From: JAEXNA01 sp050486105
Lineage (GTDB): Bacteria > Vulcanimicrobiota > Xenobia > Xenobiales > JADMJV01
Direction: 5' to 3'
Assembly (NCBI GenBank): GCA_050486105.1
Contig: JBJHCR010000250.1
Location: 1 to 9,648, forward strand
Length of the DNA stretch: 9,648 bases
Positions 1 through 6,668 of the stretch are shown in pieces. Both the position numbers and the translations under genes were made by a program. How positions within the stretch are numbered: position 1 is the first letter of the stretch; the number at the start of each line of letters is the position of its first letter. The notes under the pieces are model-generated. The model made no database searches. It saw nothing but the letters and a program-made list of their open reading frames with translations, and had not been told where the DNA came from.

Positions 1-16
1 GGGTTGTACGTAACCG

Positions 17-41
17 AGAATTGATGAAATCAGAATTGATG
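17..41. repeat. Short direct repeat AGAATTGATG, two copies
   Basis: The 10-base sequence AGAATTGATG occurs at 17-26 and again at 32-41, a 15-base period. Its first seven bases recur inverted as CAATTCT at 59-65, overlapping the stop codon of the Uma2 gene. The inverted pair could form a weak 7-bp stem (32-38 with 59-65), but it is AT-rich and has no U-tract, so it is not a convincing terminator. It may be an operator-like element for a gene left of the window, or chance. Confidence 0.3.
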
Positions 42-64
42 GATCTCCGGCCCAACCCCAATTC

Positions 65-649
65 TTAGGTTTGACAGAGCACTAGGTTGTCGGGCAAGAA
101 TTCTGCGATCAGCAGGGCCTCTCCTGGAACTTTCAGAGGCGAGACGGTCTCCTCTACGGAGAGTTTCTGCAGGGATGAATAGACCTGGTCTTTCGGCTCT
201 CGATAGACCTCCAGGCAGCGTCCTGGGATGTTCACAATCCAGTACTCTGGCACTCCCGATTCGGCGTACAGACGGCTTTTGCGGCTTCGGTCGAAGGCCA
301 GGGAACTGTCGGCGACCTCGATCACCAAGTCGGCTTCGGTGGGATGGTTCGAGGACGATAAGGGCTTGTCTTTACTGATCAGGGCGAAATCTGGCTCTGG
401 CTCGGAATAGGGATTCGCCTCCCAAGGAAGCTGCACTCGCACATAGTGAGTCTCACCGTAGCGTGAGACCAGGGAGTGATTTAAGAGCATAGTGACGTTG
501 GCTTGGAGGGGTTTTTGGGGACTCATACGCAGCACCTCTCCATCGATCAGCTCGACCCGTTCCTGGGGACCGATCAAACCCAACTCCCCCATGCGGTTAT
601 ACTCCCGCACTGTCCAGAGCCGTTTTTTGAGGTCCACAGTCACCTGCAC
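65..649 (-). CDS. Uma2 family (DUF820) PD-(D/E)XK-fold protein
   Basis: 194-residue protein of the Uma2 family, a restriction-endonuclease-fold group often present in many copies per genome in environmental bacteria; its physiological role is not established. Seen in the sequence: an N-terminal segment containing ELIDGEVLRMSP (about 34-45), the acidic EPEPDF (83-88) supplying the family Asp (D87), the core DLVIEVADSS (107-116) with E111, then the helix DRSRKSRLYAESGVPEYWIV (120-139) whose K124 fits the catalytic lysine. The putative nuclease residues are therefore intact, and the length is typical. The start is GTG at 649-647, with GAGG six bases upstream; a TAG lies two codons upstream in frame, so this is the earliest possible start. 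It lies 37 bp after the amidase stop on the same strand and could share its transcript. There is no partner antitoxin or methylase gene nearby, and DNA cleavage is inferred from fold only. Confidence 0.88.
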   Translation of the reverse strand: MQVTVDLKKRLWTVREYNRMGELGLIGPQERVELIDGEVLRMSPQKPLQANVTMLLNHSLVSRYGETHYVRVQLPWEANPYSEPEPDFALISKDKPLSSSNHPTEADLVIEVADSSLAFDRSRKSRLYAESGVPEYWIVNIPGRCLEVYREPKDQVYSSLQKLSVEETVSPLKVPGEALLIAEFLPDNLVLCQT

Positions 650-686
650 ATTCTACCTCACTTCTAAGACTCGTTGAAGGGGCAGC

Positions 687-2168
687 TCATGGTTTCTCTG
701 GGGTCACCGTTTCCAAGAACCTTGGGGGACGACGCTTTTGAGTGGCTTGCTCATAGTCGAAGGCCAGGTTCAGGAGGCGGGTTTCGGTGTGCTTTGGACC
801 ATAGAACGAAAGTCCGATGGGCAGTTGGTGCACGAACCCGGCGGGCACGGTGAGGTGGGGACATCCAGCTAAAGCGGCCGGCGCCGAGCTTCCCCCTCGA
901 AAGTGGTCTCCGTTGACGGGGTCGATGAGCCAAGCTGGTCCGTTGGTGGGAGAAACGATAGCTTCGATTCGGTGATCCTGGAAGGCTTTTTCCAGCCCTT
1001 CTGGGCCGGCCTTGAGTTGAAGAGCGCTCAGGGCCTGGCGGTATTCGGATTCGTCTAGGGCGCCCTTGGCCTGGGCCTCGAGGAGGACCTCCTGGTCGAA
1101 GTAGGAGAGGGCTTCGAGTCGAGGGTTGTCCCGATTGAAGGCGATGACCTCGGCCAGACTTTTCACCGGAGCCCCATCCCCCAAGCGCTTTAAGTAGGCG
1201 TTGAGACCGTGCTTGAATTCGTAGAGCATCACTGTCTTGGCGTCCGTCCCGAAATCCTTCCAGGTGGGCACTTGCACCGGATCGATGAGCTCCGCGCCCA
1301 GATCTCGGAGGGCAACGAGAGCGACCTCCATGAGGGCGTCCACCTGGGGGTCGAAGCCGAAGAAGGTTCTGGCCACCCCGATGCGGGCGCCCTTCAGGGC
1401 CCCCGGGGTCAGCGGATACGGGCGGCCGTCTGGGACTAGGGCTTGCAGCAGTAAGGCCACGTCGCTGACGGTTTTGGCCATGGGGCCGGCAGTCTCCCAA
1501 CTGGGGGCGATGGGGATGATGCCGTCGTCGGCAAGGAAGTGGGCGGTGGGCTTGAGGCCGACGATNNNNNNNNNNAAGGGCGCAAGTTCGGCGGCCACGG
1601 CGACGGCCGAGCCGGAACTTGAGCCGCAGGGACTGCGGTCCAATGCGTGAGGGTTTCGGCATTGGCCGCCTCGGGCGCTCCAACCGCTGGAGGGCTTATT
1701 GGATCGAAAGTTGGCCCATTCACTCATGTTGGTCTTGCCTAGGAGGATGGCTCCCTCTTCTCTGAGGCGCTCAGCCACCCCCGAGCCGAACTCGGGCCGA
1801 GAGGAGGCTAGAGCCGCGGACCCGGCGGAATTGCCCATACCGTCCCCGGTGGCGATGTTGTCCTTAATCAACACCGGAATACCGCGTAATACGCCTTTTT
1901 TCAGCTGGGCAACTCGAGCGGCTTCGGCCTCCAAATTTGGGTTCAACTCTAGGATGGAGCGCAGGAAGCCATCCTTGTCTTCGATGCGATCCAGGAAGTG
2001 CTGCACCAGGGCCATGGGGGTCACCTGGCCCCGGTCTAGGGCCGCCCTCAACTCTGAGACCCCGGCCTGGTGCCAGGCGACGGGCTCTCCAAGGGTAGCT
2101 TTGGGGTTGCATCCCATGAGGAGTCCGGCGGCTCCCAAGCCCTTGAGAAAAGTGCGTCGATTCATCAT
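687..2168 (-). CDS. Tat-exported lipoprotein amidase (amidase signature family), internal assembly gap
   Basis: About 493 residues as read, an amidase-signature (AS) enzyme that hydrolyses amide bonds; the substrate cannot be told. The N-terminus has a twin-arginine motif RRTFLK (4-9), a hydrophobic stretch, and a lipobox LMGC with C20, so it is predicted to be exported folded by Tat and lipid-anchored. Catalytic elements: Lys102 in PVLIKDN, and the Gly/Ser-rich loop SPCGSSSGSAV (179-189) carrying the cis-Ser. The nucleophilic Ser of AS enzymes normally follows in a GTETDGSI-like segment, and that is where the 10 Ns (XXXX, residues 198-201) fall. Family members usually have about 19 residues there, so the real protein is probably about 15 residues longer. 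The frame continues cleanly after the gap (IVGLKPT). The start ATG 2168 has AAGGGAG 12 bases upstream and overlaps the M28 stop as ATGATGA; an ATG one codon later is possible. It is cotranscribed with, and probably translationally coupled to, the secreted peptidase. Confidence 0.9.
   Translation of the reverse strand: MMNRRTFLKGLGAAGLLMGCNPKATLGEPVAWHQAGVSELRAALDRGQVTPMALVQHFLDRIEDKDGFLRSILELNPNLEAEAARVAQLKKGVLRGIPVLIKDNIATGDGMGNSAGSAALASSRPEFGSGVAERLREEGAILLGKTNMSEWANFRSNKPSSGWSARGGQCRNPHALDRSPCGSSSGSAVAVAAELAPXXXXIVGLKPTAHFLADDGIIPIAPSWETAGPMAKTVSDVALLLQALVPDGRPYPLTPGALKGARIGVARTFFGFDPQVDALMEVALVALRDLGAELIDPVQVPTWKDFGTDAKTVMLYEFKHGLNAYLKRLGDGAPVKSLAEVIAFNRDNPRLEALSYFDQEVLLEAQAKGALDESEYRQALSALQLKAGPEGLEKAFQDHRIEAIVSPTNGPAWLIDPVNGDHFRGGSSAPAALAGCPHLTVPAGFVHQLPIGLSFYGPKHTETRLLNLAFDYEQATQKRRPPRFLETVTPEKP
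1566..1575. other. Assembly gap (10 N)
   Basis: Ten undetermined bases inside the amidase gene. Comparison with the usual amidase-signature spacing between the GSSSGS loop and the IVGLKPT motif suggests that roughly 45 bases more than the 10 Ns are really missing. The gap length is therefore a placeholder, and coordinates to its right may be slightly compressed. Confidence 0.9.
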
Positions 2169-3778
2169 CGCTGGAAGGTGCTCCCTTCGAGGAATTCTGG
2201 AGGCTCGGTTTCGCGGGCCAAGAGCTTAATCATTTCTTCCACCCAACCAGCGATCTGGGCGGTGCCTTCCAAATCCCAAGTGTCTTCAAGGTCTTCGACG
2301 CTGTCGGTGGTCTGATGGTAATGCTTCTCTCGATACCGCGTTCTGAGAGTCTTGGTTTTTTCGGGGTCCTCTCCCAAGGAAACCAAACCCTCGTGGGGCC
2401 AGAGACCGGGCACTCCGATGCGGGCGAAGCTGAACTGGTCGGAACGAAAGAAGAAGCCGTTCTCTCGGTCCTGCTCTTCGATGTAGGTATAGCCCAGGTT
2501 CTCAGCCGCAACTCTTGCAATAGGGTCCAAGGTCGAGCGATTGGCTCCGATGGCATAAAGGTCTTTGGTGGGTCCCCAAATGTTGGTCATTTCCAAGTTG
2601 AGGTTGGCCCAGAGTCTTTGAGGGTCGACGGGAGAGTTGGTGGCAAAAAATCGCGAGCCCCATAAGCCTTGCTCCTCGGCGCTCACCGCTACGAACATCA
2701 AGTTGATGGGAAGCGGCGAGCCCTCGGCGAAGGCTTGAGCCAAGGTGAGCATGGTGGCCACCGCCGAGGCGTTGTCCACCAGGCCGTTGTACACTCCGTC
2801 GGGCGCCAGTCCAATATGGTCATGGTGGGCGGTGACCACCACCACCGGGGCTGTTTCGGAGTCGCTTGCCGCTGGGAGGAGGCCACCGACGTTGCTGGTT
2901 TCGACTTCCCTAAAGGTGGGTTGCATGCTCACCGAAGCCTCCACTCCTAAAGAGATGGGTTGGAATTCTGCAGTTTGGGCCAGGCGGAACTGCTCTTCGT
3001 AGTTCAGGCCTGCCAATTGAAACAGTTGCTCGGCAATGGGTTCCGAGACCCAGCCTTCGAAGGCGCATCCCAGGTATTCTTCTGGGATGGTGAAGCCCTC
3101 CAAAGACCAAGAATTGCGAACCACCTCCCAGCCGTAGGTGGCTCTGGTGTCGTGGTGGATCAGCAGGACTCCCAGCGCTCCTAGGCGCTCAGCCTGTTCG
3201 TATTTGTAGGTCCAGCGTCCGTAATAGGACATCTCGTTAGGGTCGAAGAGTTCCCCGGAAGCGTCCATGGGTTCGTTGACCTCCACCAGCAAAACCTTGC
3301 CACTGAGGTCGGCGTCGCCGATATCGTCCCAGGGCAGCTCCGGGGCCTGGATCAAGAATCCTGCATAGACCAATTCACCGCTCAGGGTTTCCGGCAGATC
3401 TCGATGATTGCTGAAGGATACGAACTCGGTGAGATACTCTGGCAGCAGAGTTTGCTCATCTTTACGAAAGCTAAGGCTGCTGTTTGGATCGGGGGTGGTC
3501 CCTTGCAAAGTGAATGGCTGCCGATAGCTGTCGCCGAAGGCCGGTTGCAGTCCGGCCCTGCGGAGCTGGGATTCAATATACATCGAGGCCAGTTCCAGTC
3601 CCGAGCTCCCCAAGCCCCGTCCTTCGAGCAAGTCGTCAGCCAGAAACCTGATATGGGCCTCTATCTGCCGGGCAATCAGAGAGTCCCGAGGCTCGGTCTC
3701 ACCATAGGCGGTGGAGGTGAAAACCAAGAGGGTCAAGAGCAGGCTTATGGGTTTCAAGAAGTTGGTCATGAGAGGCAT
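2165..3778 (-). CDS. Secreted M28-family zinc metallopeptidase with PA-like domain
   Basis: 537 residues. A Sec signal peptide is apparent (NFLKPISLLLTLLVFTSTAYG, about 6-26, cleavage near AYG). Then comes an N-terminal M28 segment (IRFLADDLLEGRGLGSSG, 43-60), a PA-like insert (about 130-290), and the di-zinc catalytic core. Predicted metal and catalytic residues are H318 and D320 in TAHHDHIG, D335 in VDNAS, E368/E369 in AEEQG and H488 in YHQTTDS. The position usually occupied by an Asp ligand (NLDM) reads E396 in NLEMTN, a conservative change. Family members are aminopeptidases or carboxypeptidases acting outside the cytoplasm, so the likely job is degrading peptides in the periplasm or medium. 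The length agrees with PA-containing M28 enzymes. It is the first gene of the left minus-strand unit; the downstream amidase overlaps its stop. ATG 3778 has no good SD and sits 11 bases after a TATAAT; M4 is an alternative start. Confidence 0.92.
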   Translation of the reverse strand: MPLMTNFLKPISLLLTLLVFTSTAYGETEPRDSLIARQIEAHIRFLADDLLEGRGLGSSGLELASMYIESQLRRAGLQPAFGDSYRQPFTLQGTTPDPNSSLSFRKDEQTLLPEYLTEFVSFSNHRDLPETLSGELVYAGFLIQAPELPWDDIGDADLSGKVLLVEVNEPMDASGELFDPNEMSYYGRWTYKYEQAERLGALGVLLIHHDTRATYGWEVVRNSWSLEGFTIPEEYLGCAFEGWVSEPIAEQLFQLAGLNYEEQFRLAQTAEFQPISLGVEASVSMQPTFREVETSNVGGLLPAASDSETAPVVVVTAHHDHIGLAPDGVYNGLVDNASAVATMLTLAQAFAEGSPLPINLMFVAVSAEEQGLWGSRFFATNSPVDPQRLWANLNLEMTNIWGPTKDLYAIGANRSTLDPIARVAAENLGYTYIEEQDRENGFFFRSDQFSFARIGVPGLWPHEGLVSLGEDPEKTKTLRTRYREKHYHQTTDSVEDLEDTWDLEGTAQIAGWVEEMIKLLARETEPPEFLEGSTFQR

Positions 3779-3789
3779 TTTGAGGTGAA

Positions 3790-3795
3790 ATTATA
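3790..3795 (-). promoter_or_regulatory. Candidate -10 box (TATAAT) for the M28-amidase unit
   Basis: On the minus strand a perfect TATAAT is followed by TTCACCTCAAA and then the ATG of the peptidase at 3778. Transcription starting about seven bases downstream of the box would leave a 5' leader of only a few bases, suggesting a leaderless mRNA, consistent with the lack of an SD at proper spacing. No TTGACA-like -35 box is seen at 16-18 bases, so an activator or an alternative start could be involved. Confidence 0.4.
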
Positions 3796-3830
3796 GACTC
3801 CTGGGACAGGATAAGATCCGTCCAAGAGTC
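3796..3830. promoter_or_regulatory. Nested dyad abutting the M28 -10 box (possible operator)
   Basis: Imperfect inverted repeat with three nested blocks: GACTC (3796-3800) with GAGTC (3826-3830), GGAC (3804-3807) with GTCC (3820-3823), and GGAT (3809-3812) with ATCC (3816-3819), around an AAG centre. It makes 13 base pairs interrupted by a small internal loop and one bulge. It occupies the spacer and -35 region directly upstream of the TATAAT read on the minus strand, inside the 111-bp divergent region between the M28 gene and the plus-strand repeat protein. It could be a regulator-binding site, or an RNA hairpin in the plus-strand 5' leader. Confidence 0.35.
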
Positions 3831-3889
3831 GCTTCAGGAAGGCTTGAGCGGGCCAAGGCAGAATCCTCAGGCGATAAAGGAGAGAGTCT

Positions 3890-4390
3890 ATGTTTGGCAG
3901 GAAACCGAAGTCTGAACCCGAGCAATTGGTCATCGAGGTCGCCAAGTCTGACGCCAAGAAGCCCACTCAACAGGAGGTCCGGGCCCAGAAGTTTGTTCTC
4001 ACTGACGGGGAAGGAAAGACCAGGGCCCAGCTCCAGAGCGCCGGAAAGAAGGGAGCGGTGGCCCTGACTTTTCACGACGAGGACGAAAAGATGCGCTTGC
4101 TGCTAGGCCTCGACCCCAAGCAGGCTCCCACTTTAGTCATGCTCGAAGACGGCCGACCGAGGGTGGGTCTAGAACTCGATGGCAAGACAGGCCAACCGAA
4201 CTTAACTTTGTCCGGTGCAGGAGAATCCAAAATCCAGGCTGGGTTCGATGGCAGCAACAAAGCCACCATCACTGTTCACGACGGCACCGGGCAGATGAGG
4301 GTCAGCATCTCTCTGGACCCCAGCGGTCAAGCTCAGGTGGCTCTCTATGACCATAAAGGTTACGTCCGGGAGAAACTTCGGCCAGAATAA
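3890..4390 (+). CDS. Hypothetical beta-repeat protein
   Basis: 166 residues; I cannot assign a named family. After a charged N-terminus (about 1-33, rich in K and E, no signal peptide or membrane segment) the rest is a chain of about six degenerate 21-24-residue units, roughly 35-56, 57-80, 81-103, 104-124, 125-148 and 149-163. The shared pattern is a hydrophobic strand, a turn rich in D/G/E/K (TDGEGK, HDEDEK, LEDGR, SGAGES, HDGTGQ, YDHKGY), then a second strand often beginning R-x-x-L/I/V (TRAQL, MRLLL, PRVGL, KIQAG, MRVSI, VREKL). This suggests a beta-hairpin solenoid or propeller-like scaffold, probably cytoplasmic. The start is secure: AAGGAG at 3877-3882 lies seven bases before ATG. It is the only substantial plus-strand gene, divergent from the peptidase and convergent with the LhgO gene (9 bases between stops). 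Function unknown; binding or structural role is a guess. Confidence 0.8.
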   Translation: MFGRKPKSEPEQLVIEVAKSDAKKPTQQEVRAQKFVLTDGEGKTRAQLQSAGKKGAVALTFHDEDEKMRLLLGLDPKQAPTLVMLEDGRPRVGLELDGKTGQPNLTLSGAGESKIQAGFDGSNKATITVHDGTGQMRVSISLDPSGQAQVALYDHKGYVREKLRPE

Positions 4391-4399
4391 TTGAGTGGC

Positions 4400-5581
4400 T
4401 CAGGTGAGGAGGTCAGCGATGGTCTCGCCGATGGCGAGAGAGGCCGTGGCCGCCGGAGAAGGGGCGTTGAGAACGTGAATTTGCCGTCCCCGGGTGAGAA
4501 TGCGAAAGTCATCTTCCAGGCTGCCGTTGGACTGCACCGCCTGGGCCCTGATCCCGCTCGGGGCGCTGATCAGGTGCTCTGAACGGGTCTCAGGACAAAG
4601 CTTCTGCAGGGCCCTGACGAAAGCGGCTTTAGAGACCGAGCGATGCATCTCACCTAGGCCCATTCTGACGTTGCCCAAGGCTAGTTTCAAAAAGCCCGGG
4701 TAGGTGAGGGTCTCGAAGAGATCGCTGAGATTGATATCGGTCTTTCCATAAGCTTCCCGACCTAGGGCTAGCACGGCGTTGGGGCCGACTTCGACTCCTC
4801 CGGAGATCATGCGGGTGAGATGCACGCCGAGAAAGGGGAAATTGGGGTCGGGCACAGGATAGATCAGGTGGCGACAGAGGTTGCCGGCCTCCTCAGTCAG
4901 GCGGTAATACTCCCCTTTGAAGGGCACGATTTTTAGTCCTGGGGCAATTCCACTTCTCTGGCAGACTCGATCGCTGTGCAACCCGGCGCAGTTGATCACC
5001 GTTTCCGGGGTCCAGACTCCGTGATTGCTCTCCACTATCAGGCCAGAAGAGGTTTCGGAGATCCTGGTGACCTCGGCTCGGGGGACGAACTGAGCTTCAG
5101 AAAGGGTCAGCAGTTTGCGACACACCTGACGGTAGTCCACGATTCCGGCTTCGGGAACCAAGAGGGCGGCCTCTCCTGCGGCGTGAGGTTCCCGAGAGCG
5201 CAAAGCTGCTTGGTCGAGCCATTGGCAAGGTACTCCGTTGTCTCGACCACGCTCAGCCAAAGCTTGCAACCGAGTCACCTCTAGGGGATTCGTGGCAACG
5301 ATGACCTTCCCGCAAATATCGTGGGGCACCTCATTGGTTGAGCAAAAATCCAGCATCAGACTCTTTCCCCGGCGGCAGTTGAGGGCTTTGGCCGAGCCGG
5401 GCTTGTAGTAGATGCCCGAATGGAGAACACCGGAATTGCGCCCGGTTTGATGCAGAGCGATCTCGGCTTCTTTTTCCAGAATGGCGACTTTGAGTTGGGG
5501 ACGCTTTCGAGTCAACCAATAAGCGGTGGCTAGACCCACGATGCCGCCGCCAACGACGACAATGTTCGCTCTATTCGACAT
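4400..5581 (-). CDS. lhgO: L-2-hydroxyglutarate oxidase-type FAD-dependent oxidoreductase
   Basis: 393 residues, DAO-superfamily flavoenzyme closely matching the LhgO (YgaF) pattern, which oxidises L-2-hydroxyglutarate to 2-oxoglutarate using FAD and passes electrons to quinone or oxygen. Seen: the Rossmann dinucleotide motif VVVGGGIVGLA (8-18), the acidic end of the second strand at E36, the family hallmark HQTGRNSGVLHSGIYYKPGS (44-63), the mid-protein VINCAGLHSD (195-204), the block HLTRMISGGVEVGPNAVLA (254-272), and the C-terminal FAD-contacting segments SGIRAQAV (342-349) and NAPSPAATASLAIG (372-385). No signal peptide. ATG 5581 lies inside the end of the upstream racemase-family gene (11-base overlap) with only a weak SD, implying translational coupling. 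It is last in the four-gene unit. Context with a hydroxyproline epimerase-like gene leaves open another 2-hydroxy or D-amino acid substrate, though the motif set favours LhgO. Confidence 0.88.
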   Translation of the reverse strand: MSNRANIVVVGGGIVGLATAYWLTRKRPQLKVAILEKEAEIALHQTGRNSGVLHSGIYYKPGSAKALNCRRGKSLMLDFCSTNEVPHDICGKVIVATNPLEVTRLQALAERGRDNGVPCQWLDQAALRSREPHAAGEAALLVPEAGIVDYRQVCRKLLTLSEAQFVPRAEVTRISETSSGLIVESNHGVWTPETVINCAGLHSDRVCQRSGIAPGLKIVPFKGEYYRLTEEAGNLCRHLIYPVPDPNFPFLGVHLTRMISGGVEVGPNAVLALGREAYGKTDINLSDLFETLTYPGFLKLALGNVRMGLGEMHRSVSKAAFVRALQKLCPETRSEHLISAPSGIRAQAVQSNGSLEDDFRILTRGRQIHVLNAPSPAATASLAIGETIADLLT

Positions 5582-6668
5582 CGAGCGCTTGCAAGGATCG
5601 CGTCGGCGTGGGCTCTCCCAGTAAGTATCCTTCCCCTAAGGGGTCGTCTGGCATAACGAAGTACTCCTGAATTCCAATCAAATGAGCTGAGGTCTTGAGT
5701 CGGACTTGAACCCCTGGGTAAGCTCCGATCATGACGTCTTCTCTCAATTCTGCCTGGAAAGTGGTCCCTAATAGCCCGCTGTTTACGAAGGTGTCTCCCT
5801 TTTGCAAGCGTCCTTGGTGAGAAAGCAGGGCTACTTTGAGAGCAGTGCCGGTGCCGCAGGGGGAGCGATCTAGGTGAGAGGCGCCATAGACCACGGCTCC
5901 GCTCCCGAGTTTGTCATCGTGCTTTGAGGAGTCAAAAAACACCACCCCATCAATAGTGGAGGGCTGTCTGGTAAGGGGGTTGGGAACTTGCCACTGCTCG
6001 TTGGCCGCGGACAGCAGTCTTTCGGCCAACTCAACTAATTTGTTTCCGTAGGACGGCAAGATCGGGTACGGGAGTTGACTTTGCTCGAGCATCAGCAGGA
6101 ACCCCCCCACGAAGCCCAAGGTTCCGAGATACTTGGTTCCGTCTAATTCGATCTTGCGGTCCTCCCAGAGAACGCAGGCTTCGGGCATGTCCAAGTGGAC
6201 GCTGGTGACCCGGTTGTCTCCCAAGGTGAGGTGAGCGGTTATCGGTCCGGCTGGGGTGTCGACCACAAGGGGCTGGTCCTCGGTGGCTTGAACCAGACCG
6301 AGTTCCACGGCGCAGGTGATGGCTCCCACTGTGGCCGTGCCACAGGCCATTGGGTAGCGCCGGGCATCCATGAAGAAAAGGCCAAGCTGGGACCCGAAGG
6401 AACGGGGCTTGGTGAGCCAGGCAACAACCACATCTTTGTTGCCCCGTGGCTCCCAGGTGAGACGGCGTCTCAAATGGTCGTGTTCCTGAGAGAACATCTG
6501 GCGAAGCTCACTCAATTTGCCAGGGCCTAGCTCCGGGCCGCCGCCTAAGACGATACGGGTCAATTCTCCCGCGGTGTGGCTTTCGGCACAGATCAGTCGA
6601 TGGAGGCGATCTTGAGGGAGGCGCCGGGCCAGTTCGCTCAGGTCGTGCTGTGGTCGGAAGGGTGTCAA
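5571..6668 (-). CDS. Proline racemase / 4-hydroxyproline epimerase family protein
   Basis: Member of the proline racemase superfamily, whose enzymes racemise proline, epimerise trans-4-hydroxy-L-proline at C2, or dehydrate trans-3-hydroxyproline with a pair of thiols or their substitutes. Residue numbers count from the upstream TTG at 6686. Seen: ESHTAGE (35-41), first catalytic Cys C115 in PMACGTATVG, second C277 in DRSPCGTGT. Both Cys are present, favouring racemase/epimerase over dehydratase chemistry. The usual His of the first CGH motif is Thr (CGT), which is atypical. GFVGG lies near 191-195. I prefer TTG 6668 as the start: it overlaps the symporter stop as TTGA and has GGGAG 11 bases upstream. 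TTG 6686 would add six residues and has no SD. The 3' end overlaps lhgO. Probably cytoplasmic, acting on the amino acid imported by the adjacent symporter. Exact substrate unresolved. Confidence 0.86.
   Translation of the reverse strand: MTPFRPQHDLSELARRLPQDRLHRLICAESHTAGELTRIVLGGGPELGPGKLSELRQMFSQEHDHLRRRLTWEPRGNKDVVVAWLTKPRSFGSQLGLFFMDARRYPMACGTATVGAITCAVELGLVQATEDQPLVVDTPAGPITAHLTLGDNRVTSVHLDMPEACVLWEDRKIELDGTKYLGTLGFVGGFLLMLEQSQLPYPILPSYGNKLVELAERLLSAANEQWQVPNPLTRQPSTIDGVVFFDSSKHDDKLGSGAVVYGASHLDRSPCGTGTALKVALLSHQGRLQKGDTFVNSGLLGTTFQAELREDVMIGAYPGVQVRLKTSAHLIGIQEYFVMPDDPLGEGYLLGEPTPTRSLQALDVE

Noticed and set aside
65..649. Uma2 protein as a transposon- or defence-island marker
   Set aside because: No transposase, terminal repeats, methylase or toxin/antitoxin partner is visible around it.
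751..1683. 310-codon minus-strand open frame overlapping the amidase
   Set aside because: Shadow frame of the amidase with Arg/Pro/His-rich low-complexity translation; the amidase frame has clear catalytic motifs.
2315..3184. Several plus-strand open frames across the M28 gene
   Set aside because: Antisense shadows of a GC-rich gene without SDs or family motifs.
4423..4439. TCTCGCC-GAT-GGCGAGA perfect 7-bp hairpin just past the convergent stops
   Set aside because: It lies within the coding sequence of the LhgO gene, is explained by the codons, and has no T-run on either strand, so it is not supported as a terminator.
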